This document shows, in pieces, positions 49,450 through 58,854 of a stretch of 64,000 nucleotides of DNA. Position numbers and translations under genes: made by a program. The stretch's first letter is position 1. Every line of letters starts with the position of its first letter. Source of the DNA: Streptomyces venezuelae ATCC 10712 (GTDB lineage Bacteria > Actinomycetota > Actinomycetes > Streptomycetales > Streptomycetaceae); NCBI RefSeq assembly GCF_008639165.1, contig NZ_CP029197.1, forward strand, positions 6,204,001 to 6,268,000. Direction: 5' to 3'. The notes under the pieces were generated by a model. That model was not told the origin of the DNA and ran no database searches. It saw only the letters and a list, made by a program, of their open reading frames with translations.

Positions 49450-50567
49450 GCACGGGCCGGGCATGGTGGCGGCGCGTACCGCCCTGGGCCGTCGACACGG
49501 GGCTCGTGGTGCTGGCCGCGCTCGACGCCTGGATCAACCTCCTGGGCGAGGGCACCCCCGTGATGTGGGCCTGCGCCGCCGCGGGCTCCGCCGGCCTGTT
49601 CCTCCGCAGGCACTTCCCGCTGGCCGTCTTCCTGCTGACCCTGCCCATGACCCTGTTCATGGACGTCGCCGTCGCGCCGATCGCCGCCCTGTACACACTC
49701 GCCGCGTCCACCCGCAACCGCCCGCTGCTCGCCGGCTGCGCCTTGCTGAACGCCACAGCGGCCACCCTCGTCTGGCCGCTGTCCGACGCGTTCGACGGCG
49801 ATCGGACCTGGACCCTCGTCCAGTTCGTCTACACCCTGGCCACGGCCTTCGCACCCGTCCTGTTCGGCCAGCTCGTGCAGGCCAGGCACGACGTGGCCCG
49901 CCAGCTCGTCGAGGTCGAGGAGGCCCGGGAACACGAACGTGCCCTGTACGCCCAGACCGTCCTCGCCCGCGAACGCGCCCAGCTGGCCCGCGAGATGCAC
50001 GACGTCGTCTCCCACCAGGTCAGCCTCATCGCCGTACAGGCCGGGGCCCTGCAGATGGCCGCCAAGGACCCCGACGCCCGCGAGGCCGCCCGCACCATCC
50101 GCACCCTGAGCGCCGACACCCTCGACGAACTCCGCCACGTGGTCACCCTGCTCCGGGCCTCCGGCGGGAAGGCCACCGAACTCACCCCCCAGCCCACCCT
50201 CGCCGACCTCCAGCAGCTCGTCGCCAAGAGCGGCATCGAGACCACCCTCACCGGAGAACTTCCCCCCGGCATCAGCACCACCGCCCAGCGCACCGTCTAC
50301 CGCACGGTCCAGGAAGCCCTCGCCAACGTGCGCAAGCACGCCCCCGGAGCCCGCGCCGACGTCCGCCTGTGGCACGACGCCCACCACTTCGGCGTCACCG
50401 TCACCAACACCGCCCCCACCCGCCCGACCGTCGCCCTCCCCAGCGCCCGTCACGGCCTCATCGGCCTGAAGGAACGCGCCGAACTCCTCGACGGCACCCT
50501 CACCGCCGAACCCACTCCGGACGGCGGCTACCAGATCGAACTACGAGCCCCCGCCCGGTCCGACTGA
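49446..50567 (+). CDS. Sensor histidine kinase (HisKA_3 type)
   Basis: A 373-aa protein. The N-terminal half has four to five hydrophobic membrane segments (VDTGLVVLAALDAW, VFLLTLPMTLFMDV, FVYTLATAFAPVLFG). A coiled segment leads to the dimerisation box with the phospho-His, LAREMHDVVSHQVSLI (about 180-195). The C-terminal ATPase has the N box TVQEALANVRKHAPGA and a G box HGLIGLKERAELL. This architecture pairs with NarL-type regulators. Its cognate regulator, directly upstream and overlapping by four bases, has lost its N-terminus, so signalling is probably broken unless another regulator takes the phosphate. Confidence 0.85.
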   Translation: MSTGRAWWRRVPPWAVDTGLVVLAALDAWINLLGEGTPVMWACAAAGSAGLFLRRHFPLAVFLLTLPMTLFMDVAVAPIAALYTLAASTRNRPLLAGCALLNATAATLVWPLSDAFDGDRTWTLVQFVYTLATAFAPVLFGQLVQARHDVARQLVEVEEAREHERALYAQTVLARERAQLAREMHDVVSHQVSLIAVQAGALQMAAKDPDAREAARTIRTLSADTLDELRHVVTLLRASGGKATELTPQPTLADLQQLVAKSGIETTLTGELPPGISTTAQRTVYRTVQEALANVRKHAPGARADVRLWHDAHHFGVTVTNTAPTRPTVALPSARHGLIGLKERAELLDGTLTAEPTPDGGYQIELRAPARSD

Positions 50568-50670
50568 ACATCAGCCGGCGCGAGTTGAACGGGCTGTACT
50601 TCCATCCGGTCACCGGCGTCGGTTCCCTGTGCGCATGCGGACGGCGTGCACGCTGTGAACTGCCTGCGCA

Positions 50671-51555
50671 TCACTGGCCGGAGTTCTGCTTGTGCGCCCA
50701 CTCCGGCGTGCGGAACGTTCCGCCGTACATGGGGAGGTGGATCTCCTCGCCGTAGCGGGCGAGTTGGGCCCAGGGGCGGTTGAGGCCGGCCGAGCCCTGC
50801 TCGCGTACCCGCGTGACGGTGTCCAGGTCCAGTACGTCGACGAGGATCTCCTCGCCGGTGCCGGCCTGCTGGCGGACGATGCCCTCCGGGTCGACGATCG
50901 CGCTGGCGCCGACGCCGGCCGGGTCGGAGGCGTTGACGTTGACGACGTACACCTGGTTGGTCCAGGCGTTGGCGCGGGCGCAGACCAGCTCCATCTCCCG
51001 GTCGCGGGTGGTGGTGAGGGTGGGCTGGACGATGATCTCGGCGCCGAGCCAGGCGAGTTGGCGGACGGTCTCGGGGAAGGAGCCGTCGTAGCAGATCGCC
51101 AGTCCGATCCGGCCGACGCCGGGGACGTCGAAGACGGTGAACTCGCCGCCGGGGGCCGTCTTCTCGTACGGCTGCCAAGGGAAGACCTTGCGGTAGCGGG
51201 CGGCCACCTCGCCCTCCGGTGAGACGGCGACGGCGGTGTTGTAGACCCGGCCGTCCTCGCCGCGCTCGAAGAGGCTCCCCGGGATCAGCCAGAGGCCGGT
51301 CTCCCGCGCGAGCGCGGACACCCGCTCGGTCGTCGGGCCCGGTATCGGCTCCGCGATCCGCTCCATCCAGCCTTCGGGCGCGGAGCCGAGCAGGGGTCCT
51401 TCGGCGGCGAGCAGCAGCTCGGGTACGACGACGAGCTGCACGTGCGGGAAGAGAGACCGGGTGGCGCGGACCTGGTCGGCGTAACGCTGCCAGGTCGCTT
51501 CGAGGTCGTACGGGACGGGGGCGGTCTGCAGGGCGGCGATGGCGAGAGTGCGCAT
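50671..51555 (-). CDS. Carbon-nitrogen hydrolase (nitrilase superfamily)
   Basis: A 294-aa protein with the full Glu-Lys-Cys triad: VVVPELLLA (Glu at about 45), ARYRKVFPW (Lys at about 121) and AICYDGSFPE (Cys at about 154). It hydrolyses a C-N bond of an amide, carbamoyl compound or nitrile in the cytoplasm; the subgroup cannot be told from sequence. ATG 51555 begins MRTLAIAALQTAP, typical of the family. It lies downstream of an APC-type transporter on the same strand with a 106-base gap, which suggests uptake of an amine or amino-acid-like substrate followed by deamidation. Confidence 0.85.
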   Translation of the reverse strand: MRTLAIAALQTAPVPYDLEATWQRYADQVRATRSLFPHVQLVVVPELLLAAEGPLLGSAPEGWMERIAEPIPGPTTERVSALARETGLWLIPGSLFERGEDGRVYNTAVAVSPEGEVAARYRKVFPWQPYEKTAPGGEFTVFDVPGVGRIGLAICYDGSFPETVRQLAWLGAEIIVQPTLTTTRDREMELVCARANAWTNQVYVVNVNASDPAGVGASAIVDPEGIVRQQAGTGEEILVDVLDLDTVTRVREQGSAGLNRPWAQLARYGEEIHLPMYGGTFRTPEWAHKQNSGQ

Positions 51556-51612
51556 GGGGTCGGTCCTTTGGGGTGGTGGTGGGGCGGCGTACGGGGACGA
51601 TTTCGGTGAGAC

Positions 51613-51672
51613 GGCGTACGAGGGTCAGTCCTCGGTGTGACGGTGAGGTGGCGTACGAGGGTCAGTCCTCGG
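51613..51672. repeat. Duplicated 23-bp end of the transporter gene
   Basis: The 23-base sequence GGCGTACGAGGGTCAGTC (plus CTCGG) occurs at 51613-51635 and 51650-51672, 37 bases apart. The second copy includes the transporter's last codons and stop. The first is therefore a tandem copy of that gene end lying in the intergenic gap. Confidence 0.85.
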
Positions 51673-53140
51673 CGGTGACGAGCCGGGCGACGACGGTCGT
51701 GCGCCCGTTCCGGAAGAAGGCCGGGTAAGCGGCGCGGGCCGTGAGTACGGCGATCGCTCCCGCGGCGAGCGAGCCGGTGCCGAGCAGGAAGACGCCACCG
51801 ATGCCGTGGAAGGAGGTACTGCCGTAGGCGGGGTCGAACATGTCGTACGCGCTGCGGACGAACGCCCCGAGCATGAGCAGGCCGCCTGCCAGGGGCAGGA
51901 CGCCGCGCAGGAACAGGGCTCGCGGGGACTCGCGCAGGCGCTTGCGGAAGTACCAGACGCAGGCGAGGGCGGTGGTGCCGTAGTAGCAGGCGATGAGGAG
52001 CCCGATACAGAGGATGGCGTCGCCGAGGAAGTCGGCGGAGAGCAGCGAGAGGGTCAGGAGCACGGCCGCCGTCGCGGAGCCGTAGAAGACCGTGCCGAAG
52101 CCGGGGGTGTGGTACCGAGGGTGGACGCGGGCGAAGGCGGCGGGCAGGCCGCCGTGCGCGGCCATGGAGAGGCTGCTGCGCGGGCTGCTGACCAGGCAGG
52201 TCAGCAGGGCGGACGCGGCGGAGACGCACACGGCGAGCTCCATCACCTTGGCGAACGCGTCGCCGAGGACGGGCGGGGCGAGGGATGCGAGGACGTCGGT
52301 GGCGTTGTCCGGGTTGCCGAGGCCGATGCCGCCGGTACCGGTCCCGGCGAAGGACACGACGGCGAAGGCGGTGAAGAGGTAGGTGCCGAGCAGGACGAGG
52401 GTGGAGATCATGGCCGCCTGGCCGGGGACGCGGGCGCTGTCGCGGGTCTCCTCGTTGGTGGTGATCAGGGCGTCCCAGCCCCAGTAGATGAACAGGCACA
52501 GCAGCACGGCCTGCGCGAAGGAGCCGAAGCTGTCCATCGCGAGGGGGTTGAGCCAGCTCAGGGAGGGGCTCGAGACGCCGTCGCGGGCGAGGGCGGCGGC
52601 GCCGAAGCCGATGAGGGCGAGCAGCTGGAGGCCGAGCAGGACGTACTGGAGGCCGGCCGCGACGCGCAGGCCCCGGCGGGCGACGACGGTGAGGCCGGCG
52701 ACGATCAGCACGGCGACCGCGGCGACGACGAGGACGTCGTCCGCCGCAGCCCGCAGACCGAGGAGGCTGAGCAGATAGCCGGAGCTGACCTGCGCGAGCG
52801 CGGCCATGGCGATGAGGGTGGCGATCTGCGGCACCCAGCCGCCGGCGAACCAGCCGGTCCTGGGGCCGAAGGCGCGGGTGTTCCAGACGAAGGTGGTTCC
52901 GCAGTCGGGCATCTCGCGGTTGAGCTCGCGGAAGGCGAAGGCGGTGAGCAGGATCGGCACGAAGCCGAGGAGGAGCGCGGCCGGGGCGAGGTCGCCGACG
53001 ACCAGGGCGACGTAGCCGAGGGTGACGGTGATGCTGTAGGCCGGAGCGGTGGAGGACAGGCCGAGTGCGACGGAGGCGAGGAGGCCGACGGAGCCGCTGC
53101 GCAGGCCCTTGTCCGTCTCGTCCGGATGCGGCGTCGTCAT
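51662..53140 (-). CDS. APC-family amino acid/amine permease
   Basis: A 492-aa membrane protein with about 12 hydrophobic segments. The first segments carry the family signature: GLSSTAPAYSITVTLGYVA and then a FRELNREMPDCGTTFVW stretch (Glu and Thr-Thr, about 82-98). Another typical element is YWGWDALITTNEETRDSARVPG. It probably imports an amino acid or polyamine-like compound with protons. ATG 53140 has AGGAG seven bases upstream. It is divergent from a TetR regulator and upstream of a nitrilase-family hydrolase, so the three probably form one catabolic unit. Confidence 0.88.
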   Translation of the reverse strand: MTTPHPDETDKGLRSGSVGLLASVALGLSSTAPAYSITVTLGYVALVVGDLAPAALLLGFVPILLTAFAFRELNREMPDCGTTFVWNTRAFGPRTGWFAGGWVPQIATLIAMAALAQVSSGYLLSLLGLRAAADDVLVVAAVAVLIVAGLTVVARRGLRVAAGLQYVLLGLQLLALIGFGAAALARDGVSSPSLSWLNPLAMDSFGSFAQAVLLCLFIYWGWDALITTNEETRDSARVPGQAAMISTLVLLGTYLFTAFAVVSFAGTGTGGIGLGNPDNATDVLASLAPPVLGDAFAKVMELAVCVSAASALLTCLVSSPRSSLSMAAHGGLPAAFARVHPRYHTPGFGTVFYGSATAAVLLTLSLLSADFLGDAILCIGLLIACYYGTTALACVWYFRKRLRESPRALFLRGVLPLAGGLLMLGAFVRSAYDMFDPAYGSTSFHGIGGVFLLGTGSLAAGAIAVLTARAAYPAFFRNGRTTVVARLVTAED

Positions 53141-53267
53141 GACGTGCTCCTGGGGAGGGGAGGAGTTTGTTAAAAGCAGATTTAAGAGTGGGCCACCGGG
53201 CGCGTCAAGGCTCTGCCGACTATTCTCTGAATCGACGTATAACTGACCGAGGAGGGGAGAGGGCCTC

Positions 53268-53921
53268 ATGGCGGCGAAGTCCAGGGGGACGAAGAAGGGC
53301 GCCGGAGGTGGCGGGAGCGCGCGCAGGGCCGAGCTGGCGGAGGCGGTGCAGCGCGCGCTGCTCACCCGCGGTCTGGAAGGGCTGCGGCTGCGTGATGTCG
53401 CCGACGAGGCCGGCGTGACCCCGGCCGCGGTGCTCTACTACGGAGACCTCGACGCCCTCGTCCACGAGACCTATCAGCAGGCCATCACCCGCTACAGCCA
53501 GGACCGCGAGGCGGCCGCCGACGGCTTCGACGACGCCCGCCTCAAGCTCAGGGCCTGCATCGACAAGGGCGTGGCCGCCGGACCGGACGACGCGCTCACC
53601 CGGCTGCTCTTCGAGTACTGGCCGCGCTGCCTGCGCGACGCCAGGGCGGCCGCTCTCGACAGCTCTCTGACGGAGCGCCAGATCGCGGTCTACGCGGAGA
53701 TCCTCACGCTCGGCCGTGCCCAGGGGCACTTCGTCCTCCAGGACCCGCCGCGGCTGATCGCCGCCAACTTCGTGGCCATGGAGGACGGTTACCAGATGGA
53801 GGTGCTCGCCGGCCGCCGCACCCGCGCCGAGGTGATCGCCGCCCTGTACTCGTACGCCCGCGCCGTCACCGGCCACGACCCCGGCGCCGCGGGGGACGAC
53901 AAGGCGAGCCCCGCCTCCTGA
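53268..53921 (+). CDS. TetR-family regulator of the permease/hydrolase genes
   Basis: A 217-aa protein. After a basic Gly-rich tail, the TetR helix-turn-helix is GLRLRDVADEAGVTPAAVLYY (split: GLRLRDVADEAG and VTPAAVLYY, about 44-64). The ligand domain is helical and contains RLLFEYWPRC and ANFVAMEDGYQMEVLAGR. It is divergently transcribed from the APC permease across 127 bases, so it probably represses that gene and itself until the transported compound binds. The gap holds an A/T-rich stretch (53167-53190 and 53220-53245), but I find no convincing inverted repeat. Confidence 0.82.
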   Translation: MAAKSRGTKKGAGGGGSARRAELAEAVQRALLTRGLEGLRLRDVADEAGVTPAAVLYYGDLDALVHETYQQAITRYSQDREAAADGFDDARLKLRACIDKGVAAGPDDALTRLLFEYWPRCLRDARAAALDSSLTERQIAVYAEILTLGRAQGHFVLQDPPRLIAANFVAMEDGYQMEVLAGRRTRAEVIAALYSYARAVTGHDPGAAGDDKASPAS

Positions 53922-54003
53922 TCGCGAGCGCCACCGGCAGAAACGGCGTGGGAGAGGCGGCGCCCGAGTCGGAACGAAGGCGGAAGCGCGTTCCTTCAGG
54001 CGG

Positions 54004-54564
54004 TCAGTTGGCGGCCGTCAGCGACTCGCGTGCGGCGGTGAGGATCTCGTCGGAGAGCGGCGAGCCTTTGGTGGCCCGGGAGAGGACGAGTGCGCCGAGC
54101 ATGGTGCACAGCCGCGTGAAGCCGTCCTGGTCCTTGGTGGCGAGGAAGTCGGCGAAGTCGGCCACTCCCTGGGTATAGACGCGGCGGGCCTCACCCTCTC
54201 CGCCGTCGCGGGCCATGTCGGTGGCGAGTGCGGCGACGGGGCACCCGTCTGCCGCGCTGTCGCGGTGCTCGGCGGAGAGGTAGGTGTCGATCAGGGCCCG
54301 CTGGGCGGCGTCGCGCTGCCCGGCGTGCTGGTCGAGCCCGTCCTTGTGGTGCCGGGCGAGTTCCCCGAACGCGTGGGCGGTGGCCTCGTCGACGAGCGCC
54401 TCCTTGGAGGTGAACTGCTTGTAGAAGCCGCCGTGGGTCAGGCCGGCTGCCTTCATGAGGTCGGCGACGCTGACGTGGGTCCCCTGCTCCCGCAGGAGGC
54501 GGGACGCGGTTTCGACGACCCGTCGGCGGTTCTCCTGTGCCTGCGCCTGCGATACGCGGCCCAT
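54004..54564 (-). CDS. TetR-family regulator
   Basis: A 186-aa protein. Helix-turn-helix VSVADLMKAAGLTHGGFYKQF (split: VSVADLMKAAGL and THGGFYKQF, about 32-52), with GFYKQF as the conserved recognition end. The C-terminal domain has a Cys in ADGCPVAALA (about 108-117), a pattern common in AcrR/YxaF-like regulators of oxidoreductase genes. It is divergent from an SDR/MDR gene pair, with an inverted repeat in the shared gap. It likely represses those genes and itself in response to a reactive or hydrophobic compound. Confidence 0.85.
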   Translation of the reverse strand: MGRVSQAQAQENRRRVVETASRLLREQGTHVSVADLMKAAGLTHGGFYKQFTSKEALVDEATAHAFGELARHHKDGLDQHAGQRDAAQRALIDTYLSAEHRDSAADGCPVAALATDMARDGGEGEARRVYTQGVADFADFLATKDQDGFTRLCTMLGALVLSRATKGSPLSDEILTAARESLTAAN

Positions 54565-54613
54565 CGGGCACCTCCCATTTGGATGTCGACTGGCATCTAT
54601 CTTAGGTCATCGT

Positions 54614-54635
54614 TTAGATTGAGGTCGTAATCTAA
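54614..54635. promoter_or_regulatory. Probable TetR operator
   Basis: TTAGATT (54614-54620) and AATCTAA (54629-54635) are exact inverted repeats eight bases apart in the A/T-richer gap between the divergent TetR gene and the SDR gene. Size and spacing suit a TetR dimer. A looser pair, GATGTCGACTGGCATC, lies just to the left. Confidence 0.5.
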
Positions 54636-54679
54636 TTGATGCGGGCCGCTCGTCGGCGGCCGCGACGCTGGGAGCGGAT

Positions 54680-55366
54680 ATGGAACTGAAGGACGCGGTA
54701 GCGGTGGTCACCGGAGCCAACCGGGGGCTCGGGCGGCATCTGGCCGCCCAGCTCGTGGAACGCGGAGCCACGGTGTACGCGGCGGCCCGACGCCCCGAAG
54801 AGGTGGACCTCCCGGGTGTCATCCCGCTGCGGCTCGACCTGACGGACGCGGAGTCGATCCGAGCGGCGGCCCGCGCCGCATCCGACGCGACGCTGCTGGT
54901 CAACAACGCGGGCATCTCCACCGGAACGCCCCTCGTGGCGGGCAGCCCGGACGCGGTGCGCCTGGAGATGGAGGTCAACTTCTTCGGCCCGCTCGCCGTG
55001 ACACGGGCTTTCGCCCCGGTCATCGAGTCCAACGGCGGCGGCGCCGTGCTCAACGTGCTGTCGGTCCTGTCCTGGCTGCACCCGGCAGGCCTCGGCGCCT
55101 ACGCCGCGGCGAAAGCAGCCGCCTGGGCGCTGACCGGCGCGACCCGCGAGGAACTGGCGTCCCGCGGCATCACCGTCACGGCCCTGCACGTCGGATACAT
55201 GGACACCGACATGGCCGCCGGCGTCCCCGCCGACCGGAAGTCCGACCCCGCCGAGGTCGCCGCCCAGGCCCTGTCCGGCATCGAGCGGGGCCTGCCCGAG
55301 ATACTCGCCGACGAGACCACCCGGCACGTGAAGCGAGGCCTGGCCGCAGCGCCGAACGCGGCGTGA
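54680..55366 (+). CDS. Short-chain dehydrogenase/reductase
   Basis: A 228-aa classical SDR. Cofactor motif TGANRGLG (about 11-18), the NNAG motif in LVNNAGIS, catalytic Ser in LNVLSVLS, and YAAAK (Tyr-x3-Lys, about 141-145). An Arg in YAAARRPEE after strand 2 points to NADP. It acts on an alcohol or carbonyl compound that cannot be named. The ATG at 54680 fits the start of strand 1. It is controlled by the divergent TetR regulator and followed by a quinone-reductase-like MDR gene, a common detoxification pair. Confidence 0.85.
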   Translation: MELKDAVAVVTGANRGLGRHLAAQLVERGATVYAAARRPEEVDLPGVIPLRLDLTDAESIRAAARAASDATLLVNNAGISTGTPLVAGSPDAVRLEMEVNFFGPLAVTRAFAPVIESNGGGAVLNVLSVLSWLHPAGLGAYAAAKAAAWALTGATREELASRGITVTALHVGYMDTDMAAGVPADRKSDPAEVAAQALSGIERGLPEILADETTRHVKRGLAAAPNAA

Positions 55367-55491
55367 GGCGTGCTCGCCGTATCGGCGTGGGGCGTCACGC
55401 ACCAGCAGTGAACACCAGCAACACCTCGCACCGGGGCAGCCCGAAGCGAGCGGAGACCCCGCCCCTGTGCGGACGGGACAGGAAGACGGCG

Positions 55492-56496
55492 ATGAAGACC
55501 TACCTGATCGACAAGTACGGTGACCAGTCCGCGGTGCGTGCCGCAGAGATGCCCGATCCGGAGCCGGGCGCCGACGACGTGCTGGTCAAGATCCATGCGG
55601 CGAGCGTCAACCCGCTGGACTTCAAGATCCGCGACGGCGACTTCAAGCTGATCCTCCCGTACCGCCTCCCTCTCGTGCTGGGCAACGACCTCGCCGGCGT
55701 CGTGGTCCGGGTCGGCTCGGCCGTCACCCGGTTCGCGGTGGGTGACGAGGTCTACGCCCGGCCCGACAAGGACCGCATAGGAACCTTCGCCGAACTCATC
55801 GCCGTCCACCAGAACGACCTCGCCCACAAGCCGGCCACCCTCACCATGGCGGAGGCCGCCTCCCTTCCCCTGGTGGCCCTCACCTCGTGGCAGGCGCTGG
55901 TCGAAAGGGCACAGGTCCAGCCGGGCCAGAAGGTCCTGATCCACGCGGGCTCCGGCGGAGTGGGCACCATCGCCCTCCAACTGGCCAGGCACCTGGGCGC
56001 ACACGTGGCCACCACCGCGAGCGCGGCCAACGCGGCCCTGGTCAAGGAACTCGGAGCCGACGTCGTCATCGACTACCGCACCCAGGACTTCGAGGAGCAC
56101 CTGGACGGCTACGACGTCGTCCTCGACACCCAAGGCGGCAAGACCCTGGAGAAGTCGCTGCGGGTCCTCAAGCCAGGCGGCAAGGTCATCAGCATCGCCG
56201 GGCCGCCCGACGCGGACCTCGCCCGCGAGCTCGGCACGAATCCGGTCCTGCGTCAGGTGATGAACGCGCTGAGCTTCAGGACCCGGCGCCACGCCAAGCG
56301 CCGGGGCGTGACCTACTCCTTCCTGTTCATGAAGGCCGACGGCGAGCAGCTGCGCGCCATCACCCGGCTCGTCGACGCCGGGAAGATCCGCCCCGTCGTC
56401 GACCGCGTCTTCCCCTTCGAACAGACCCGCGAAGCCATGGAGTACGCCGAGAAGGGCCGCGCCAGGGCCGGCAAGGTCGTCATCGCGATGGCGTGA
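55492..56496 (+). CDS. NADP-dependent MDR oxidoreductase (quinone reductase-like)
   Basis: A 334-aa medium-chain reductase without zinc ligands. Residues 1-130 are the GroES-like substrate domain (VNPLDFKIRDGDF, GNDLAGVVVRVG). The Rossmann motif is HAGSGGVGTIALQLA (about 144-158), followed by YDVVLDTQGG. It reduces quinones or enones with NADPH. ATG 55492 follows AGGAAG; an in-frame extension to 55363 overlaps the SDR end and is unlikely. It is in the same direction as the SDR gene with a 125-base gap and probably under the same TetR control. Confidence 0.85.
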   Translation: MKTYLIDKYGDQSAVRAAEMPDPEPGADDVLVKIHAASVNPLDFKIRDGDFKLILPYRLPLVLGNDLAGVVVRVGSAVTRFAVGDEVYARPDKDRIGTFAELIAVHQNDLAHKPATLTMAEAASLPLVALTSWQALVERAQVQPGQKVLIHAGSGGVGTIALQLARHLGAHVATTASAANAALVKELGADVVIDYRTQDFEEHLDGYDVVLDTQGGKTLEKSLRVLKPGGKVISIAGPPDADLARELGTNPVLRQVMNALSFRTRRHAKRRGVTYSFLFMKADGEQLRAITRLVDAGKIRPVVDRVFPFEQTREAMEYAEKGRARAGKVVIAMA

Positions 56497-56574
56497 GGAC
56501 GCACGGACCACCGCGACGAAGCCATCTCGCCGACGTCGTTCCGCGCCCGGCCGATGGCCACGTGGCGGGGCGTC

Positions 56575-58854
56575 TCAGTCTCCGGCGGGGCGCCAGGTGC
56601 GGGCCTGGCGGATGGCGACCCGGGCGGACCAGAGCCACAGGAGGAAGCTGACGGCGAGGACGACGGTGGTCGTCGACAGGAGCAGTCCCGCCGTGATGGG
56701 GGACTCGCCGTCGCCGGAGACCGGTGACGCGAGCGCGGCCGCGATCGCCGTGCCCGCGGTGCCGGCCAGGGCCAAGGGGGCGAGGACCGACCATGCCGCG
56801 CTGGTGCGGAAGACGCGCAGGCCGCCGGTGAGGACGGACAGCGGGGCGAGCGCGCGGCCCTGCCGCAGGAACTCCGCCATGGCACTGAGGCCCGCGGTCA
56901 GAGTGAGGACGACGATGCCGAGGGTGCCGAGCATGGCGCTCCAGCGGCCCTGGTCGCGGTTGGGGATGCCCGCGATGAGCTCGTTCTCCCCCGGGGTTCT
57001 GACGGCCGCGCCGCGCGGGAACACCTCGTACGACAGCCGCTTGAGGGCGGGCACGGACAGTGCCTTCCCGTCCGGGTGCAGCAACGCGAGGCTCGTGCCG
57101 CTGCCGTCGTCGGGAGCGGCGAGTTCCGCCAGCTTCCGGTGGTCGGCGCGGCGGATCAGCAGCGTCGAGTCCGGGTGGGGGATCCACCGGGCCAGCTCAC
57201 CGATTCTCGGGTCCGCCCGCCGCGCGTCGACCCGCGTCTCCTTCGCCGGACAAGGCAGGTGAAGGACGGTCAGGGCGCCGCAGTCGCCGTACAGGGTCAA
57301 GGATGTGCTCGCGCCCCCGTCCGGGGGAGTCAGGCCCACCCCCGGGGGAGTCAGCAGGACCACTTCGGTCCCTCGCGTACGGGCGAAGAAGTCGGTCATG
57401 GCGGTCGTGGACACGCTGCCGCGGGGGCTGACGGTCACGACGCCACGGCCGAGGCGGTCCATGGTCTTCCGCGCCTCCGTGGCCTGCCAGCCGAACAGCC
57501 CTTGCCAGGCAACGGCTTGCATGAACACGATGAGCGCGATCGACACACCGGCGACGAGCCGGGCGGTCCCGCCGGGATGCGCGACCGCCCGCCGCCCTGC
57601 CACCAGGGTGCCGGGCAGGCCGTGAGCCCGACCCCGGCCGGCGAGCAGCCTTCCAGCTCTGGCGGTGATGACCCCGATGGCGGCCGGTAGCGTCAGGACC
57701 GTGGCCGCGATGCCCACCCAGCTGGTGAGCGTGCGCGTGACGGAGGACGGCGGGAACAGATCCGGACCCCGCACCGCCAGGATGATGGCGAGGGGACACA
57801 GCACGGCCAGGCGGGGGAGCCAGGCGCCGGCGCGGGCCGAGCTGTGCGGTCGTGTGCCCGACCCGCCTCGGCGGGGCGAGAGGTCCGCGAGCGCCACGGC
57901 GCCGAGCACGACCAGGAAGACGGCGACGGGGGCGAGTGCGGCGACCCAGCCGTGGGCGCGCAGGTGGGTGGAGGAGAGGACGTAGCCGGTGTAGGGGACG
58001 CGGATGTCGTGCAGCAGCGCCGTCGCGATGACCGCGGCACCGACCACCGCGCCCACAGCGGCCGGCGGTGCCGCCTCGCCGGCGGCGATCAGGGCGCGGT
58101 CCAGCCGTCGTCCGCCGAGTGCGGCGACGAGCGCGGTCCTGCGGTCCCGGGTGTACGCCCCCGTACGCGCCGCAACGACCAGCAGGGCGACGGCCGGCAG
58201 GAGGAGCATGCCGATGACCGCGGCCTGGAACATCCACTCGGGCTTCTCGTCCAGTCGGCCCGAACCCGGTTCCAGGGAGGCCGTGACCTGCCCGTCCTTC
58301 GGGCCGAACCCGGTGACGACGGCGGTGAACCGGTCGGGCTTCAGACCGTCGCGTGGCCGGACGTAGGCGAGCCATTCGGTCGGTTCGTCCAGCCCTTCCT
58401 CGCCGATGACGCCCGCCAGTCGGCCGTACCGGTGGTCGATGTCCTCAGCGGCGCCCGCCTCGCGCAGGGCCGGCGACAGAACCGCCTGGCCGGGGGCCGG
58501 CCAGTGGTCGAGCCCGGGAGGGAGGGGGGCGTCCCCCTTGTGGGGGGCGATGTACACGACGCTGAAGCGGCGTTCGCCTTCGAGCCAGTCGGCCCCGACC
58601 AGCCACGTCGTCGCGTCGGTCGCGTGCTCAAGGGCGTCGTCCGGGGCGACGGGCGTCCTGGCCGCACGACGCTCCTCCTTCCCCGCGTACACGGCGTGGA
58701 CGCCGACGAGGCTGCCGAGACCGAGCGCGAGGACCGACGCGGCGAGAAGGAGTGCGACGAAGCGTACGCCTCCCGCCTCGGAGCGGCGCCCCGCCACCCG
58801 GCCGAGGGTGAGGAGCCGGCGTGCGAGACGCAGGGCGTCCCGGGTGGGCGTCAT
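56575..58854 (-). CDS. FtsX-type ABC transporter permease
   Basis: A 759-aa membrane protein. It begins MTPTRDALRLARRLL and has one N-terminal segment (FVALLLAASVLALGLGSLV), a large outer domain (about 55-215), then three segments, a middle duplication with similar order, another outer domain (about 480-610), and a final set ending LLSTTTVVLAVSFLLWLW. This is the FtsX/MacB-like layout of exporters that move lipids, peptides or antibiotics rather than import solutes. The ATG at 58854 overlaps the ATPase stop (58851), so the two are coupled. Confidence 0.82.
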   Translation of the reverse strand: MTPTRDALRLARRLLTLGRVAGRRSEAGGVRFVALLLAASVLALGLGSLVGVHAVYAGKEERRAARTPVAPDDALEHATDATTWLVGADWLEGERRFSVVYIAPHKGDAPLPPGLDHWPAPGQAVLSPALREAGAAEDIDHRYGRLAGVIGEEGLDEPTEWLAYVRPRDGLKPDRFTAVVTGFGPKDGQVTASLEPGSGRLDEKPEWMFQAAVIGMLLLPAVALLVVAARTGAYTRDRRTALVAALGGRRLDRALIAAGEAAPPAAVGAVVGAAVIATALLHDIRVPYTGYVLSSTHLRAHGWVAALAPVAVFLVVLGAVALADLSPRRGGSGTRPHSSARAGAWLPRLAVLCPLAIILAVRGPDLFPPSSVTRTLTSWVGIAATVLTLPAAIGVITARAGRLLAGRGRAHGLPGTLVAGRRAVAHPGGTARLVAGVSIALIVFMQAVAWQGLFGWQATEARKTMDRLGRGVVTVSPRGSVSTTAMTDFFARTRGTEVVLLTPPGVGLTPPDGGASTSLTLYGDCGALTVLHLPCPAKETRVDARRADPRIGELARWIPHPDSTLLIRRADHRKLAELAAPDDGSGTSLALLHPDGKALSVPALKRLSYEVFPRGAAVRTPGENELIAGIPNRDQGRWSAMLGTLGIVVLTLTAGLSAMAEFLRQGRALAPLSVLTGGLRVFRTSAAWSVLAPLALAGTAGTAIAAALASPVSGDGESPITAGLLLSTTTVVLAVSFLLWLWSARVAIRQARTWRPAGD

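Noticed and set aside
51806..53173. Long plus-strand frame opposite the APC permease
   Set aside because: Gly/Glu/Ala-rich mirror of a membrane-protein gene, with no start signal or domain.
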